A DNA stretch of 64,000 nucleotides. It comes from Formosa sp030427735 (GTDB lineage: Bacteria; Bacteroidota; Bacteroidia; Flavobacteriales; Flavobacteriaceae). The stretch spans positions 62,001 through 126,000 of the forward strand of contig NZ_CP195158.1 of the NCBI RefSeq assembly GCF_051200825.1, given 5' to 3'. The notes under the pieces are model-generated. The model saw nothing but the letters and a program-made list of their open reading frames with translations, searched no databases and was not told the origin of the DNA. Below, in pieces: positions 52,948-62,172 of this stretch. How positions within the stretch are numbered: the stretch's first letter is position 1; every line of letters begins with the position of its first letter. Position numbers and translations under genes: made by a program.

Positions 52948-55692
52948 ATGAATTTTATTTTTTTACAAAAAATCGGTTTTGTCTTAGGCGTATTATTCTC
53001 GCTTGTTATTTTTTCATGTTCTAAAAATGAAACCAAAAAGTCTATTATCGGTTTTGCACAAACCGGGGTAAACGATGAGTGGAGAAGGGCCATGAACCAA
53101 TCTATGGAAATTCAGGCATCCATGAATAACAATATTGAATTACTTATTCTAGATGGAGAGGATAATGTAGAAAAGCAAACCCAAGATATTGAAAATTTAA
53201 TTGCCCAAAACGTAGATGTTTTAATTGTTTCTCCTGTAAAATCCAGACCCATAACGCCTATAGTTGAAAAAGCTTTTAATAAAGGAATTCCGGTTTTAAT
53301 TGTCGATAGAAAAACCGATAGCAAAAATTACACGGCCTTTTTAGGTGGCGATAATTACCAAGTGGGTAAAGATGCCGCCAATTATATAGCTTCACTTCCT
53401 AAGAAAGAAAAAAGGATTATAGAAATAAGCGGATTGCCGGGGTCTTCACCGGCCGAAGAGCGTAGTTTAGGGTTCAATAATACCTTAAAAGGAGTGAGTG
53501 GGGTAGAAATTGTTAAGCGCATTGAAAGTAACTGGGAAAGCTACTCCATAAAAGATAGCTTACGCCATGTTTTGGATAAAATTGATAATGTGGATTACAT
53601 ATTTGCGCACAACGATAGAATGGCTCTCGGGGCATGGGAGGTAACCAAAGAATTAAACCTTCAAGATAAAATAGGTATTATTGGCGTTGACGGATTGGCT
53701 ACCGAAAACGGCGGTATTAAACTGGTTCAGGAGGGCGCTTTGCTGGCCACTATTTTATACCCGACAGGGGGTGATGAAGCCATAAAACTGGCTGAAAAAA
53801 TTTTAAAAGGAGAAGCTGTTCCGAAAAACACGATTTTAAAAACTACGGTAATTGATGCTAGAAATGCCGATATTATGCATAATCAGTTTGCTAAAATAAG
53901 CCAACAGCAATTGGATATTTTAGACCAACAGCAACGCATTAAAAAGCAGCAAGAAACCTACTCGACACAAAGCAACATTTTAAAACTTCTTTTAGGGCTT
54001 TTAATAACCAGTGTACTCTTAGGGGCGTACAGTATATATTCGGGTTATAACATTAGGAAGCAAAAACGCGAGTTGGAGATTCAAAATAAAAAAATTACCG
54101 TTCAGCGAAATCAAATAAAAAAAATAGCAGAGCAGGTTAAGCAGAGCAACGAAGCGAAGGTTAACTTTTTCACAGGTTTGTCGCACGAGTTTAAAACACC
54201 ACTCACGCTTATCCTGTCGTCTATTGAGTCGCTTTCAGAAAATAGAGCCATAATCGATAATAAGTTAACCAAAGAAATAGGCCTGATTTTCAATAATTCA
54301 AAACGGCTTTTGAGATTGATTAACCAGCTATTGGATTTCAGAAAAGTTGAAGAGAAAAAGTTTAGTTTGAGGGCTTCAAAAACCAATTTGTTGGAATTTT
54401 CAAAGCAAATTTTCAAGGATTTTGAACGCGAGGCTCAAAAGCGCAATATTAATTTTTCAATTGAATCGAATAACGAAAACCTTACTCTTTTCATTGACCG
54501 AAATTTAATGGACAAAGTGTATTTCAATCTATTGTCCAATGCTTTTAAATTTACCCCCAATAATGGCTCCATCCTCATTAAAATTGAGGAAGACCAAGAA
54601 AATAATTTGGTGAAAGTGTACTTTAAAGATTCGGGCATGGGCATTCCCAATAAAGATTTGGAACGGGTGTTCAAACCATTTTTTAGAGGCTCGAACAACA
54701 ATTTAGCTGGATCGGGAATTGGGTTGCACCTTTCAAAACAGTTTATTGAACTGCACAAAGGAACCATCGAGGTTTTCAGTAAACACGGGGCGGAATTTGT
54801 ATTGACACTGCCCAAGGGCGATGCCCATTTATCTTCCGATGAAATGATTGCTGAAGCAGATATGATAGATGCTTCGGTTATAAATTTCAATGACGGCAGC
54901 GAACAGGACGTGTTTAGTGTAGAGCCTGTAAAAAGTAACGAGGATGCTTACGTGATATTGATTGTTGAGGATAACCCAGATTTGATAGATTTTTTGAAAA
55001 GCAAATTGACTGGTGATTACGAAGTACACTTGTCCAATGGTCCTGACGCCGTGGAAAAAGCCTTGGAACTTGTGCCGGATATCATTTTGTGCGATGTAAA
55101 CCTACCAGAAAAGGATGGGTTTGAAATTTGCGAGATTGTAAAAAAAGATTTGAGAACATCGCATATTCCAATCATTATGCTGACGGCTTTAGATGATAAA
55201 GAATCTTATATGCGTGGCTTGCAATCTGGGGCCGATTTATATTTAACCAAGCCATTTAGTTTTTCGGTGCTGTCGCAATCCATCAAAACCGTGATTTACA
55301 ATAGGGAGCGATTGAGGTATTATTTTGTTAATAACGTCCATAAAATCAATGCGAATGAAAACTTTGGAAATACAGAGCAAGATTTTGTGCTAAAAATAAA
55401 TAAGATCATTAACGATAATCTGGATAACTCTAAATTTTCAGTTGAAAGTTTGGCTGATGACCTTAATATTTCCAGAGTACAATTATACCGAAAGTTAAAA
55501 GCTATTTTGGGCGTTAACGTAAGCGATTACGTGTTGCAGATTAGGTTGGATAGAGCCAAAGTGCTACTAAAGGAATCGAACTTAACAATATCTGAAATTG
55601 CTTATGCAACGGGCTTTTCATCTCCTAATTATTTTTCTACAACCTTTAAAGGCAAGTTTAGCCAATCTCCTAAGGCTTACAGAGAGGCTTGA
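52948..55692 (+). CDS. Hybrid two-component regulator with sugar-binding sensor (HTCS)
   Basis: A 914-residue one-protein signalling system. From the N terminus: signal/lipobox-like segment (to Cys24), a type I periplasmic sugar-binding domain (about 33-315, IIGFAQTG to VIDARNADI), one transmembrane helix (345-366), a histidine kinase with His413 in LSHEFKTPLT, ATPase domain (about 515-635, NLLSNAFKFTP and GSGIGLHLSK), a receiver (about 680-800, LCDVNLPEKDG) and an AraC-type DNA-binding domain (about 815-912). This layout is that of B. thetaiotaomicron BT1754, which binds fructose. With the GH32 locus next to it, a fructose/fructan sensor is the best reading. Confidence 0.93.
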   Translation: MNFIFLQKIGFVLGVLFSLVIFSCSKNETKKSIIGFAQTGVNDEWRRAMNQSMEIQASMNNNIELLILDGEDNVEKQTQDIENLIAQNVDVLIVSPVKSRPITPIVEKAFNKGIPVLIVDRKTDSKNYTAFLGGDNYQVGKDAANYIASLPKKEKRIIEISGLPGSSPAEERSLGFNNTLKGVSGVEIVKRIESNWESYSIKDSLRHVLDKIDNVDYIFAHNDRMALGAWEVTKELNLQDKIGIIGVDGLATENGGIKLVQEGALLATILYPTGGDEAIKLAEKILKGEAVPKNTILKTTVIDARNADIMHNQFAKISQQQLDILDQQQRIKKQQETYSTQSNILKLLLGLLITSVLLGAYSIYSGYNIRKQKRELEIQNKKITVQRNQIKKIAEQVKQSNEAKVNFFTGLSHEFKTPLTLILSSIESLSENRAIIDNKLTKEIGLIFNNSKRLLRLINQLLDFRKVEEKKFSLRASKTNLLEFSKQIFKDFEREAQKRNINFSIESNNENLTLFIDRNLMDKVYFNLLSNAFKFTPNNGSILIKIEEDQENNLVKVYFKDSGMGIPNKDLERVFKPFFRGSNNNLAGSGIGLHLSKQFIELHKGTIEVFSKHGAEFVLTLPKGDAHLSSDEMIAEADMIDASVINFNDGSEQDVFSVEPVKSNEDAYVILIVEDNPDLIDFLKSKLTGDYEVHLSNGPDAVEKALELVPDIILCDVNLPEKDGFEICEIVKKDLRTSHIPIIMLTALDDKESYMRGLQSGADLYLTKPFSFSVLSQSIKTVIYNRERLRYYFVNNVHKINANENFGNTEQDFVLKINKIINDNLDNSKFSVESLADDLNISRVQLYRKLKAILGVNVSDYVLQIRLDRAKVLLKESNLTISEIAYATGFSSPNYFSTTFKGKFSQSPKAYREA

Positions 55693-56033
55693 ATAGGGGT
55701 GTGAAATTCATAATTTTAGTGGTAGTATTTTGATGACTTGGTGTTTTTAGTGCTTCAAAAATGGCATAATCATATATTACTCATTGCTATTTTGTCAAAT
55801 TCTTAGTGTTGCTCTTTATGTTTAGGTATCAATTTTAAACAAATGATGTAACCATATTATACTTTTTAGAGGGTTCAAAAGAATCATGGTTTTGTAGTAT
55901 CTTTATTTATAGGGCTTTAGGTGTGTTTTGGGTTTTTGTTAACATATTCATAATCAATTGTTACAAATCAAAAAAGCAAAACAGAAGATGTGCTGTACTT
56001 TGCAACTAGTAATTCCAACTAAACACCACCACC
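55693..56033. other. Promoter region of the fructan locus
   Basis: A 341-bp gap, A+T-rich, without a coding frame. It should hold the HTCS-activated promoter of the MFS-GH32-susCD genes. A partial -7 match GTACTTTG (near 55995) is the best candidate; no clear inverted repeat or HTCS box could be defined. Nothing else seen. Confidence 0.45.
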
Positions 56034-57353
56034 ATGAAAAATAAGATATTAATATGGTCTATCACCGCCGCTTTGGCAGGCTTCCTTTTTGGATTTGATA
56101 CAGTAGTTATTTCTGGAGCCGAGAAAAAATTACAAGCCTTATGGAGTACATCCGATATGTTTCACGGTGTCGTGGTTATTGGTATGGCTCTTTGGGGCAC
56201 TGTAATAGGTGCTTTTTTTGGAGGGATTCCAACCAATAGATTGGGGAGAAAGAAAACCTTATTATGGATTGGTGTTTTATATACCATTTCAGCTTTGGGC
56301 TCTGGTTTGGCCAACGACCCTTGGACCTTTGCTTTTTTTAGATTTATAGGAGGGTTGGGAGTTGGTGCATCAACTATAGCAGCTCCGGCTTACATATCTG
56401 AAATAGCGCCTGCAAAAGACAGAGGCAAGCTAGTTGGATTATACCAATTTAATATAGTGTTCGGTATTTTGGTAGCGTTTTTCTCCAACTATTTATTAAA
56501 TGATATTGGTGAAAATGCCTGGCGCTGGATGGTTGGCATAGAGGCATTACCTGCACTATTGTACACACTGTTTGTTTTAACCGTCCCTAAAAGTCCGCGA
56601 TGGTTGCTCACTAAATTCAGAAACCATGAAGCTCGGGAAGTACTTAAGGTTATAAATCCCGATTTAAATCCCGAGCAATTGATGTTGGAGATAAAACAGG
56701 AAATGGAAAATACCGTTCCCAACGAAAACATCTTCTTAAAAAAATACAGATACCCCTTACTGTTGGCCTTTTTAATGGCGTTTTTCAATCAGCTTTCGGG
56801 CATTAACGCCCTGCTGTATTACGCCCCAAGAATTTTGGAAGAGGCCGGCTTGGGCGAAAGTTCTGCGCTTTTAAGTAGCATTGGCGTTGGCGTAACCAAC
56901 ATGCTGTTCACGCTACTGGGCATATTGTTAATCGACAGATTGGGTAGAAAACAACTAATGTATATCTGTTCATTCGGTTACATTATATCATTATCCTTGG
57001 TATCGGCAGCCTTCTTTTTAAAATGGGAGGGTAGCCTCATGCCCATATTCCTATTTATGTTCATTGCTGCGCATGCCATTGGACAAGGCACCGTTATTTG
57101 GGTATTCATTTCAGAAATTTTTCCAAACCACTTACGGGGTGCGGGGCAATCATTTGGCAGTTCGGTACACTGGGTACTGGCAGCCGTAGTGCCTTCGTTA
57201 GTGCCAGTGTTATTTTCAAATATTGGTGCGGGCATGGTCTTTCTGTTCTTCAATATCATGATGGTACTGCAACTTCTGTTTGTCATTTTTCTGATGCCCG
57301 AAACCAAAGGGATTTCACTCGAAGAACTCAGTAAAAAACTAATTAAAAAATAA
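56034..57353 (+). CDS. MFS sugar porter (fructose/oligofructoside uptake)
   Basis: A 439-residue member of the sugar-porter branch of MFS, 12 predicted helices. Signatures include LAGFLFGFDTVVISGAEKK in helix 1, GRKKTLLW between helices 2 and 3, PKSPRWLL after helix 6, QLSGINALLYYAPRI in helix 7 and MPETKGISLEEL at the end. It is the inner-membrane carrier for the sugar released by GH32, as BT1758 is for fructose in B. thetaiotaomicron. It lies 23 bp before the GH32 gene. Confidence 0.93.
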   Translation: MKNKILIWSITAALAGFLFGFDTVVISGAEKKLQALWSTSDMFHGVVVIGMALWGTVIGAFFGGIPTNRLGRKKTLLWIGVLYTISALGSGLANDPWTFAFFRFIGGLGVGASTIAAPAYISEIAPAKDRGKLVGLYQFNIVFGILVAFFSNYLLNDIGENAWRWMVGIEALPALLYTLFVLTVPKSPRWLLTKFRNHEAREVLKVINPDLNPEQLMLEIKQEMENTVPNENIFLKKYRYPLLLAFLMAFFNQLSGINALLYYAPRILEEAGLGESSALLSSIGVGVTNMLFTLLGILLIDRLGRKQLMYICSFGYIISLSLVSAAFFLKWEGSLMPIFLFMFIAAHAIGQGTVIWVFISEIFPNHLRGAGQSFGSSVHWVLAAVVPSLVPVLFSNIGAGMVFLFFNIMMVLQLLFVIFLMPETKGISLEELSKKLIKK

Positions 57354-57376
57354 CCAACACCTAAACTAAATTCAAA

Positions 57377-58984
57377 ATGAAAACAATCAATCACAGAAAT
57401 TTATTATTCGCCGTTATGTGGTGTCTTTTTCTTGTAGGCTGTAAAAACACTACAGGTTCGAAGCAAAATGTTGCCGAATCATCTGAAGCACGCACTTACA
57501 CCGAAGAAGAGCTTTATCGGCCCAACTTTCATTTTACACCAAAAAAAGGTTGGATGAACGACCCTAATGGTATGTTCTATTACAACGGGTATTACCATTT
57601 GTATTTTCAGCATTACCCAGACGATAATGTTTGGGGGCCTATGCACTGGGGGCACGCTATAAGCACCGATATGATTACTTGGACGGAGCAGCCTATTGCA
57701 CTTTATCCTGATGAGTTAGGCACTATATTTTCAGGAAGTGCAGTGGTCGATATCAGCAATAGCTCTGGGTTGGGAGACACCGAAAGGTCTATTCCTGTTG
57801 TTGCGATGTACACCAGCTCAAAAGAATTGGGCGATGGCAATTGGAAACAAACACAAAGTATCGCTTACAGTAATGACGAAGGGAAAACATTTACAAAATT
57901 CGATGGGAACCCCGTAATCGATAATACCAAAATTAAAGATTTTAGGGATCCAAAAGTGACGTGGGATGAAGCCAGAAACAAGTGGGTGATGGTTTTGGCT
58001 GCAGGGGATAAGATTATGTTTTATGACTCCAAGGATTTAAAAAACTGGAACTTACTGTCTGATTTCGGACAAGGAATTGGCGGGCACGGTGGTGTTTGGG
58101 AATGCCCAGATTTATTTGAGTTGCCTGTTTTGGGTACAGATGAATCAAAATGGGTGCTTTTTGTAAGCATCAACCCCGGAGGCCCCAATGGCGGTAGTGC
58201 CACCCAATATTTTATTGGTGATTTTGATGGCACTAAATTCACTATGGATAAGGATTTTGAGAAGCGACTGAATGAAAATCATAATTACTGGATTGATTTT
58301 GGACGGGATAATTATGCTGGGGTAACATGGTCCAATGCCAGAAAAAAGGATGGTAGTATGTTGATGATGGGTTGGATGTCCAACTGGGATTATGCCCAAA
58401 AAGTACCTACTGAAAAATGGCGAAGTGCCATGACCATTGCGAGAACCATACAACTTCAAAAAAACGAATCGGGGTACAGGTTATTATTCAACCCGGTTAG
58501 TGAATTAAACAATTATAGAGGAACAAAATTTGAAGAAAAAAACATTCAAATTAAAGAAGAAACGAATCTGATAGGGACAAATGAAATCGACCTATCGAGT
58601 TCAGAAATCCACTTTAATATTTCAGATTTACAAACGGGGTCGTACACTTTTAAACTTAAAAACAAAGTGGGAGACGAGTTGAAGTTTGGTTTCAACCATA
58701 CTAATAATACTTACTACGTAAACCGCCAAAATTCTGGAAAAGTAGGATTCGAAGAAAAATTTGCCAATAAAGTATCTGTTGCGCCCAGAACTTCAACAAG
58801 TAAAGAATTTACAGGAACCATTCTGTTGGATAAAACATCCATTGAGTTGTTTTTCGACAATGGGGAAACGGTAATGACCGAAATATTTTTCCCCAACCAG
58901 CCCTACACGCAACTTAGCATAGAACCACATGGACAGGAATTTATTCTTGATTCTATTGAAATAAATAAACTAAAGTTCAACTAA
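57377..58984 (+). CDS. GH32 fructan hydrolase (levanase/inulinase type), lipoprotein
   Basis: A 535-residue GH32 enzyme with a lipobox (LVGC, Cys22). Catalytic motifs are complete: WMNDPNG (nucleophile Asp62), FRDPKV (transition-state Asp191) and WECPDLF (acid/base Glu242). A C-terminal beta-sandwich (about 390-535) ends the protein. It releases fructose from beta-fructans or sucrose at the cell surface or in the periplasm; exo- versus endo-action is not readable from the sequence. Co-transcribed with the MFS gene and susC (13 bp). Confidence 0.94.
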   Translation: MKTINHRNLLFAVMWCLFLVGCKNTTGSKQNVAESSEARTYTEEELYRPNFHFTPKKGWMNDPNGMFYYNGYYHLYFQHYPDDNVWGPMHWGHAISTDMITWTEQPIALYPDELGTIFSGSAVVDISNSSGLGDTERSIPVVAMYTSSKELGDGNWKQTQSIAYSNDEGKTFTKFDGNPVIDNTKIKDFRDPKVTWDEARNKWVMVLAAGDKIMFYDSKDLKNWNLLSDFGQGIGGHGGVWECPDLFELPVLGTDESKWVLFVSINPGGPNGGSATQYFIGDFDGTKFTMDKDFEKRLNENHNYWIDFGRDNYAGVTWSNARKKDGSMLMMGWMSNWDYAQKVPTEKWRSAMTIARTIQLQKNESGYRLLFNPVSELNNYRGTKFEEKNIQIKEETNLIGTNEIDLSSSEIHFNISDLQTGSYTFKLKNKVGDELKFGFNHTNNTYYVNRQNSGKVGFEEKFANKVSVAPRTSTSKEFTGTILLDKTSIELFFDNGETVMTEIFFPNQPYTQLSIEPHGQEFILDSIEINKLKFN

Positions 58985-58997
58985 AACTAAATTAATC

Positions 58998-61900
58998 ATG
59001 AAATTAAAAAAACTAATTTTTTCGTCATTGTTCGCCCTAATAGGTTTTTGGGTGCAAGGGCAGGTGAGTGGTACGGTTACCGCTCAAGAAGACGGTATGC
59101 CCCTGCCGGGGGTGTCGGTTTTGGTAGCTGGCACGACCGTGGGAACCGCTACCGATTTTGATGGCAATTATTTGCTGGAAGGAATCGCTACAGATGCCAA
59201 ACTTGTTTTTAGCTATGTGGGCTACGCTACCCAAGAAATTGAAGTGAACAACCGTTCAGTGATCAATGTGATTATGGTTGAAGATGCGGCCGCCCTCGAT
59301 GAGGTTGTCGTTACCGGATATTCCAGAGAGCGTAAAGTAGATGTTACGGGAGCTATTACCGTTGTAGAACTGGGACCCACTGAAGGAGTGAGTATGAGTT
59401 CCGGTAGTGCCGTACAAGGTTTGCAAGGTCGCGTTCCGGGTTTGTTCATAGAGAAAAATGGCGACCCAACGGGGACGAACAATAATATTTTAATACGTGG
59501 TGCTACCACTTTGGGGAATAACGATCCGCTTTACGTTATCGACGGTGTACCAACGGTAAGGCAAGAGGTATTTGCGAGTATTAATCCAAGTACTATTGAA
59601 TCTGTTCAAGTACTAAAGGATGCCTCGGCTTCATCGCTTTATGGAGCCCGAGCTGGTAATGGTGTTATCATCGTAACCACAAAAAATAGCGCTAAAGCTG
59701 CTGGTGGCGAAAAATTTAGCGTAACCGTGAATTCCAATATTTCTGTGCTTTCAGAAAAGCAACAGCGATACGATATGCTCAATGCCCAACAACGTGGCGA
59801 AGTGTTATGGCGTGCATCTGTTAATGACGGTGCCGATCCTAATGCGGGCTATGGCGAAATTTATAATTTCGATTGGAACGGCGACTTTAACAACCCGGTA
59901 CTAAATAGTGTTACCGTTCAGCCTTTTGTTGGTGGCGATAACAGTGTGCCGGCTGGTGATACCGATTGGCAAGACGAAACTTATGAAACAGGTTATGTTT
60001 ATAACAATGAATTATCGGTTTCAGGAGGAACGGACAACTCATTCCATTTGTTGAATATCGGTCATTTAAAGAACACAGGAATCTTAAAATACACCGGTTA
60101 CGAAAGAATCTCTGCAAAGTTAAATTCCAATTTTAATTTGTTCGACAATAAGTTGAGATTGGGTGTAAATACCCAGATGTTTACGTCAGACGAAACTCTA
60201 GCGTCCCGCGACGTGGGTAGTGCTTGGATCCCCAGTTTGGCCATTACCCTTGTGCCTACATTGCCGGTTTACGATGCGAACGGAGAATTTGCAGGGCCAC
60301 TGGGTGCTGGTTATTCCGATAGAAACAACCCCGTATTGATGCAATACTTAAACCGTTGGGACAATACCGATAGAACCACATTCTTTGGGAATATTTATGC
60401 CGAGTACGATATTTTGGAAAACCTGACCTTTAGAACAAGTTTGGGTGTAGATTACGGAGCCTACAACAGAAGAGATATTGAAACGCGAGTAAACAATGGG
60501 TTTGTTACAAGAAGTAATAACAGGTTAATCATAGATACCAATAATTTTACCAGTTTGATATTTACCAACACTTTAAATTATCAATTGAACCTAAACGATA
60601 AGCATAAAATTGGTGTGCTTTTGGGAACGGAATCCATAAAAGATGATTTTAATAGCGTACTGTCTCAAGCTGATGGATTTGCAGTAGAATCAGAGTCCTT
60701 TTTTCAGCTGAATGCAGCAACTGGAGCGAGAACCAATTCGGGGTCTTCAACCGGCAGTAGGTTGTTGTCACAGTTCGGAAAAATAAACTATGCTTATGAG
60801 GATAGGTATCTTGCCTCTTTTACACTACGTAGAGATGGTTCTTCAAGATTTGGTGCAGAAAACAGATATGGTGTTTTTCCAGCGGCTACTTTAGGTTGGA
60901 GAATAAGTAATGAAGAGTTCTGGAAAGACAACGATATTGTAAACTCCTTAAAACTGAGGGCAGGTTACGGTGAGGTTGGTAACCAATCTATTGGAGATGT
61001 GGCACGTTTTGGCTTGTTCGAATCTAGGTACGGTGCTAACCAATTACAGGCAACAGGCGATAATAATTTCTTTAATACATATTGGAATGTAGGTACGGCT
61101 TATGATTTGAATGGCGTAAACACTGGTAATTTGCCATCTGGTTTCGTGTCCATTCAAGCGGCAAACTCAGGATTGAAGTGGGAAACCACAAAAGAATACA
61201 ACTTTGGTGTTGATTTTACCTTGCTTAACAATAATATTGTAGGGTCTTTTGATTACTTCACCAGAGAAACCAGCGATATCTTAACTACTCCACCAATTGC
61301 ATCGGTAGTGGGCGAAGGTCAGCAACGTGTATTAAACGGGGCTACCACCGAAACCAGAGGATGGGAATTGTCTTTGGGCTATTCAAAAACCTTTGACAAC
61401 GGTTTGTCAATGTCGGTTGCTGCCAATTTTGGTTCATTTAAAGATGAAATCACCCAGCTACCGGAAGAAGTGGTGTCTTCATATCCCGGTACTGTAGATA
61501 ATTCTATCATTGGGCATTCGCAGTTTTCAATTTTTGGATATAAAACGGCTGGTTTGTTCCAAAGTCAAGAAGACATCGATTCCAGTCCCAATCAGGTTGG
61601 AGCGAGACTTGGGGGCTTAAAATTTCAGGACTTGGATGGTAACGGAAGCATTGGACCAGAGGATAGAGATTTCTTAGGTACCACCTTGCCAGATCTAGAA
61701 TATGGTATTCGAGTGGATTTAAACTATAAAAACTTCGACTTTTCGGTATTCGGTTCGGGTGTCGCTGGTCGAATAGGGCAAGACCCATATATCTTTTGGA
61801 ACAATTTTGTTCAAGGAAGGGAAAACGCCGGGCTAGGTGTACTTGATGCTTGGACGCCAAATAATACGGGTTCAACAATACCTTCTTTGTCATTGGCATT

Positions 61901-62159
61901 CAACGATCAAAGGGTTTCAGATTACTTATACAGAAACAACTCTTACTTTAAACTAAGAAACCTTCAGTTTGGTTATTCGCTTCCAGAAGAAATAATCAAT
62001 AAATGGGGAGGCATGACAGGTTTAAGAGTGTATTTCCAAGGGGAGAATTTGTTTTGGGCAACACCAAAAGATTACATCGGTTCCGATCCAGAAAGAACCA
62101 ATGTAGATAACATTCCCAACCCGACCATTTTATCATTAGGCCTTAATGTAAATTTTTAA
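58998..62159 (+). CDS. SusC-family TonB-dependent transporter (fructan locus)
   Basis: A 1053-residue SusC-like outer-membrane transporter: signal peptide to about residue 21, carboxypeptidase-regulatory-like domain (about 24-105, GTVTAQEDGMPLPGVSV), the EVVVTGYSRERKVDVTGAI link, plug with DPLYVIDGVPT, and barrel ending in LGLNVNF. Together with the following SusD it imports fructo-oligosaccharide. It is only distantly similar to the SusC of the pectin locus in the barrel. The spacing to GH32 and SusD (13 bp to the SusD ATG) supports one operon. Confidence 0.95.
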   Translation: MKLKKLIFSSLFALIGFWVQGQVSGTVTAQEDGMPLPGVSVLVAGTTVGTATDFDGNYLLEGIATDAKLVFSYVGYATQEIEVNNRSVINVIMVEDAAALDEVVVTGYSRERKVDVTGAITVVELGPTEGVSMSSGSAVQGLQGRVPGLFIEKNGDPTGTNNNILIRGATTLGNNDPLYVIDGVPTVRQEVFASINPSTIESVQVLKDASASSLYGARAGNGVIIVTTKNSAKAAGGEKFSVTVNSNISVLSEKQQRYDMLNAQQRGEVLWRASVNDGADPNAGYGEIYNFDWNGDFNNPVLNSVTVQPFVGGDNSVPAGDTDWQDETYETGYVYNNELSVSGGTDNSFHLLNIGHLKNTGILKYTGYERISAKLNSNFNLFDNKLRLGVNTQMFTSDETLASRDVGSAWIPSLAITLVPTLPVYDANGEFAGPLGAGYSDRNNPVLMQYLNRWDNTDRTTFFGNIYAEYDILENLTFRTSLGVDYGAYNRRDIETRVNNGFVTRSNNRLIIDTNNFTSLIFTNTLNYQLNLNDKHKIGVLLGTESIKDDFNSVLSQADGFAVESESFFQLNAATGARTNSGSSTGSRLLSQFGKINYAYEDRYLASFTLRRDGSSRFGAENRYGVFPAATLGWRISNEEFWKDNDIVNSLKLRAGYGEVGNQSIGDVARFGLFESRYGANQLQATGDNNFFNTYWNVGTAYDLNGVNTGNLPSGFVSIQAANSGLKWETTKEYNFGVDFTLLNNNIVGSFDYFTRETSDILTTPPIASVVGEGQQRVLNGATTETRGWELSLGYSKTFDNGLSMSVAANFGSFKDEITQLPEEVVSSYPGTVDNSIIGHSQFSIFGYKTAGLFQSQEDIDSSPNQVGARLGGLKFQDLDGNGSIGPEDRDFLGTTLPDLEYGIRVDLNYKNFDFSVFGSGVAGRIGQDPYIFWNNFVQGRENAGLGVLDAWTPNNTGSTIPSLSLAFNDQRVSDYLYRNNSYFKLRNLQFGYSLPEEIINKWGGMTGLRVYFQGENLFWATPKDYIGSDPERTNVDNIPNPTILSLGLNVNF

Positions 62160-62172
62160 AAAATTGGAAAAC

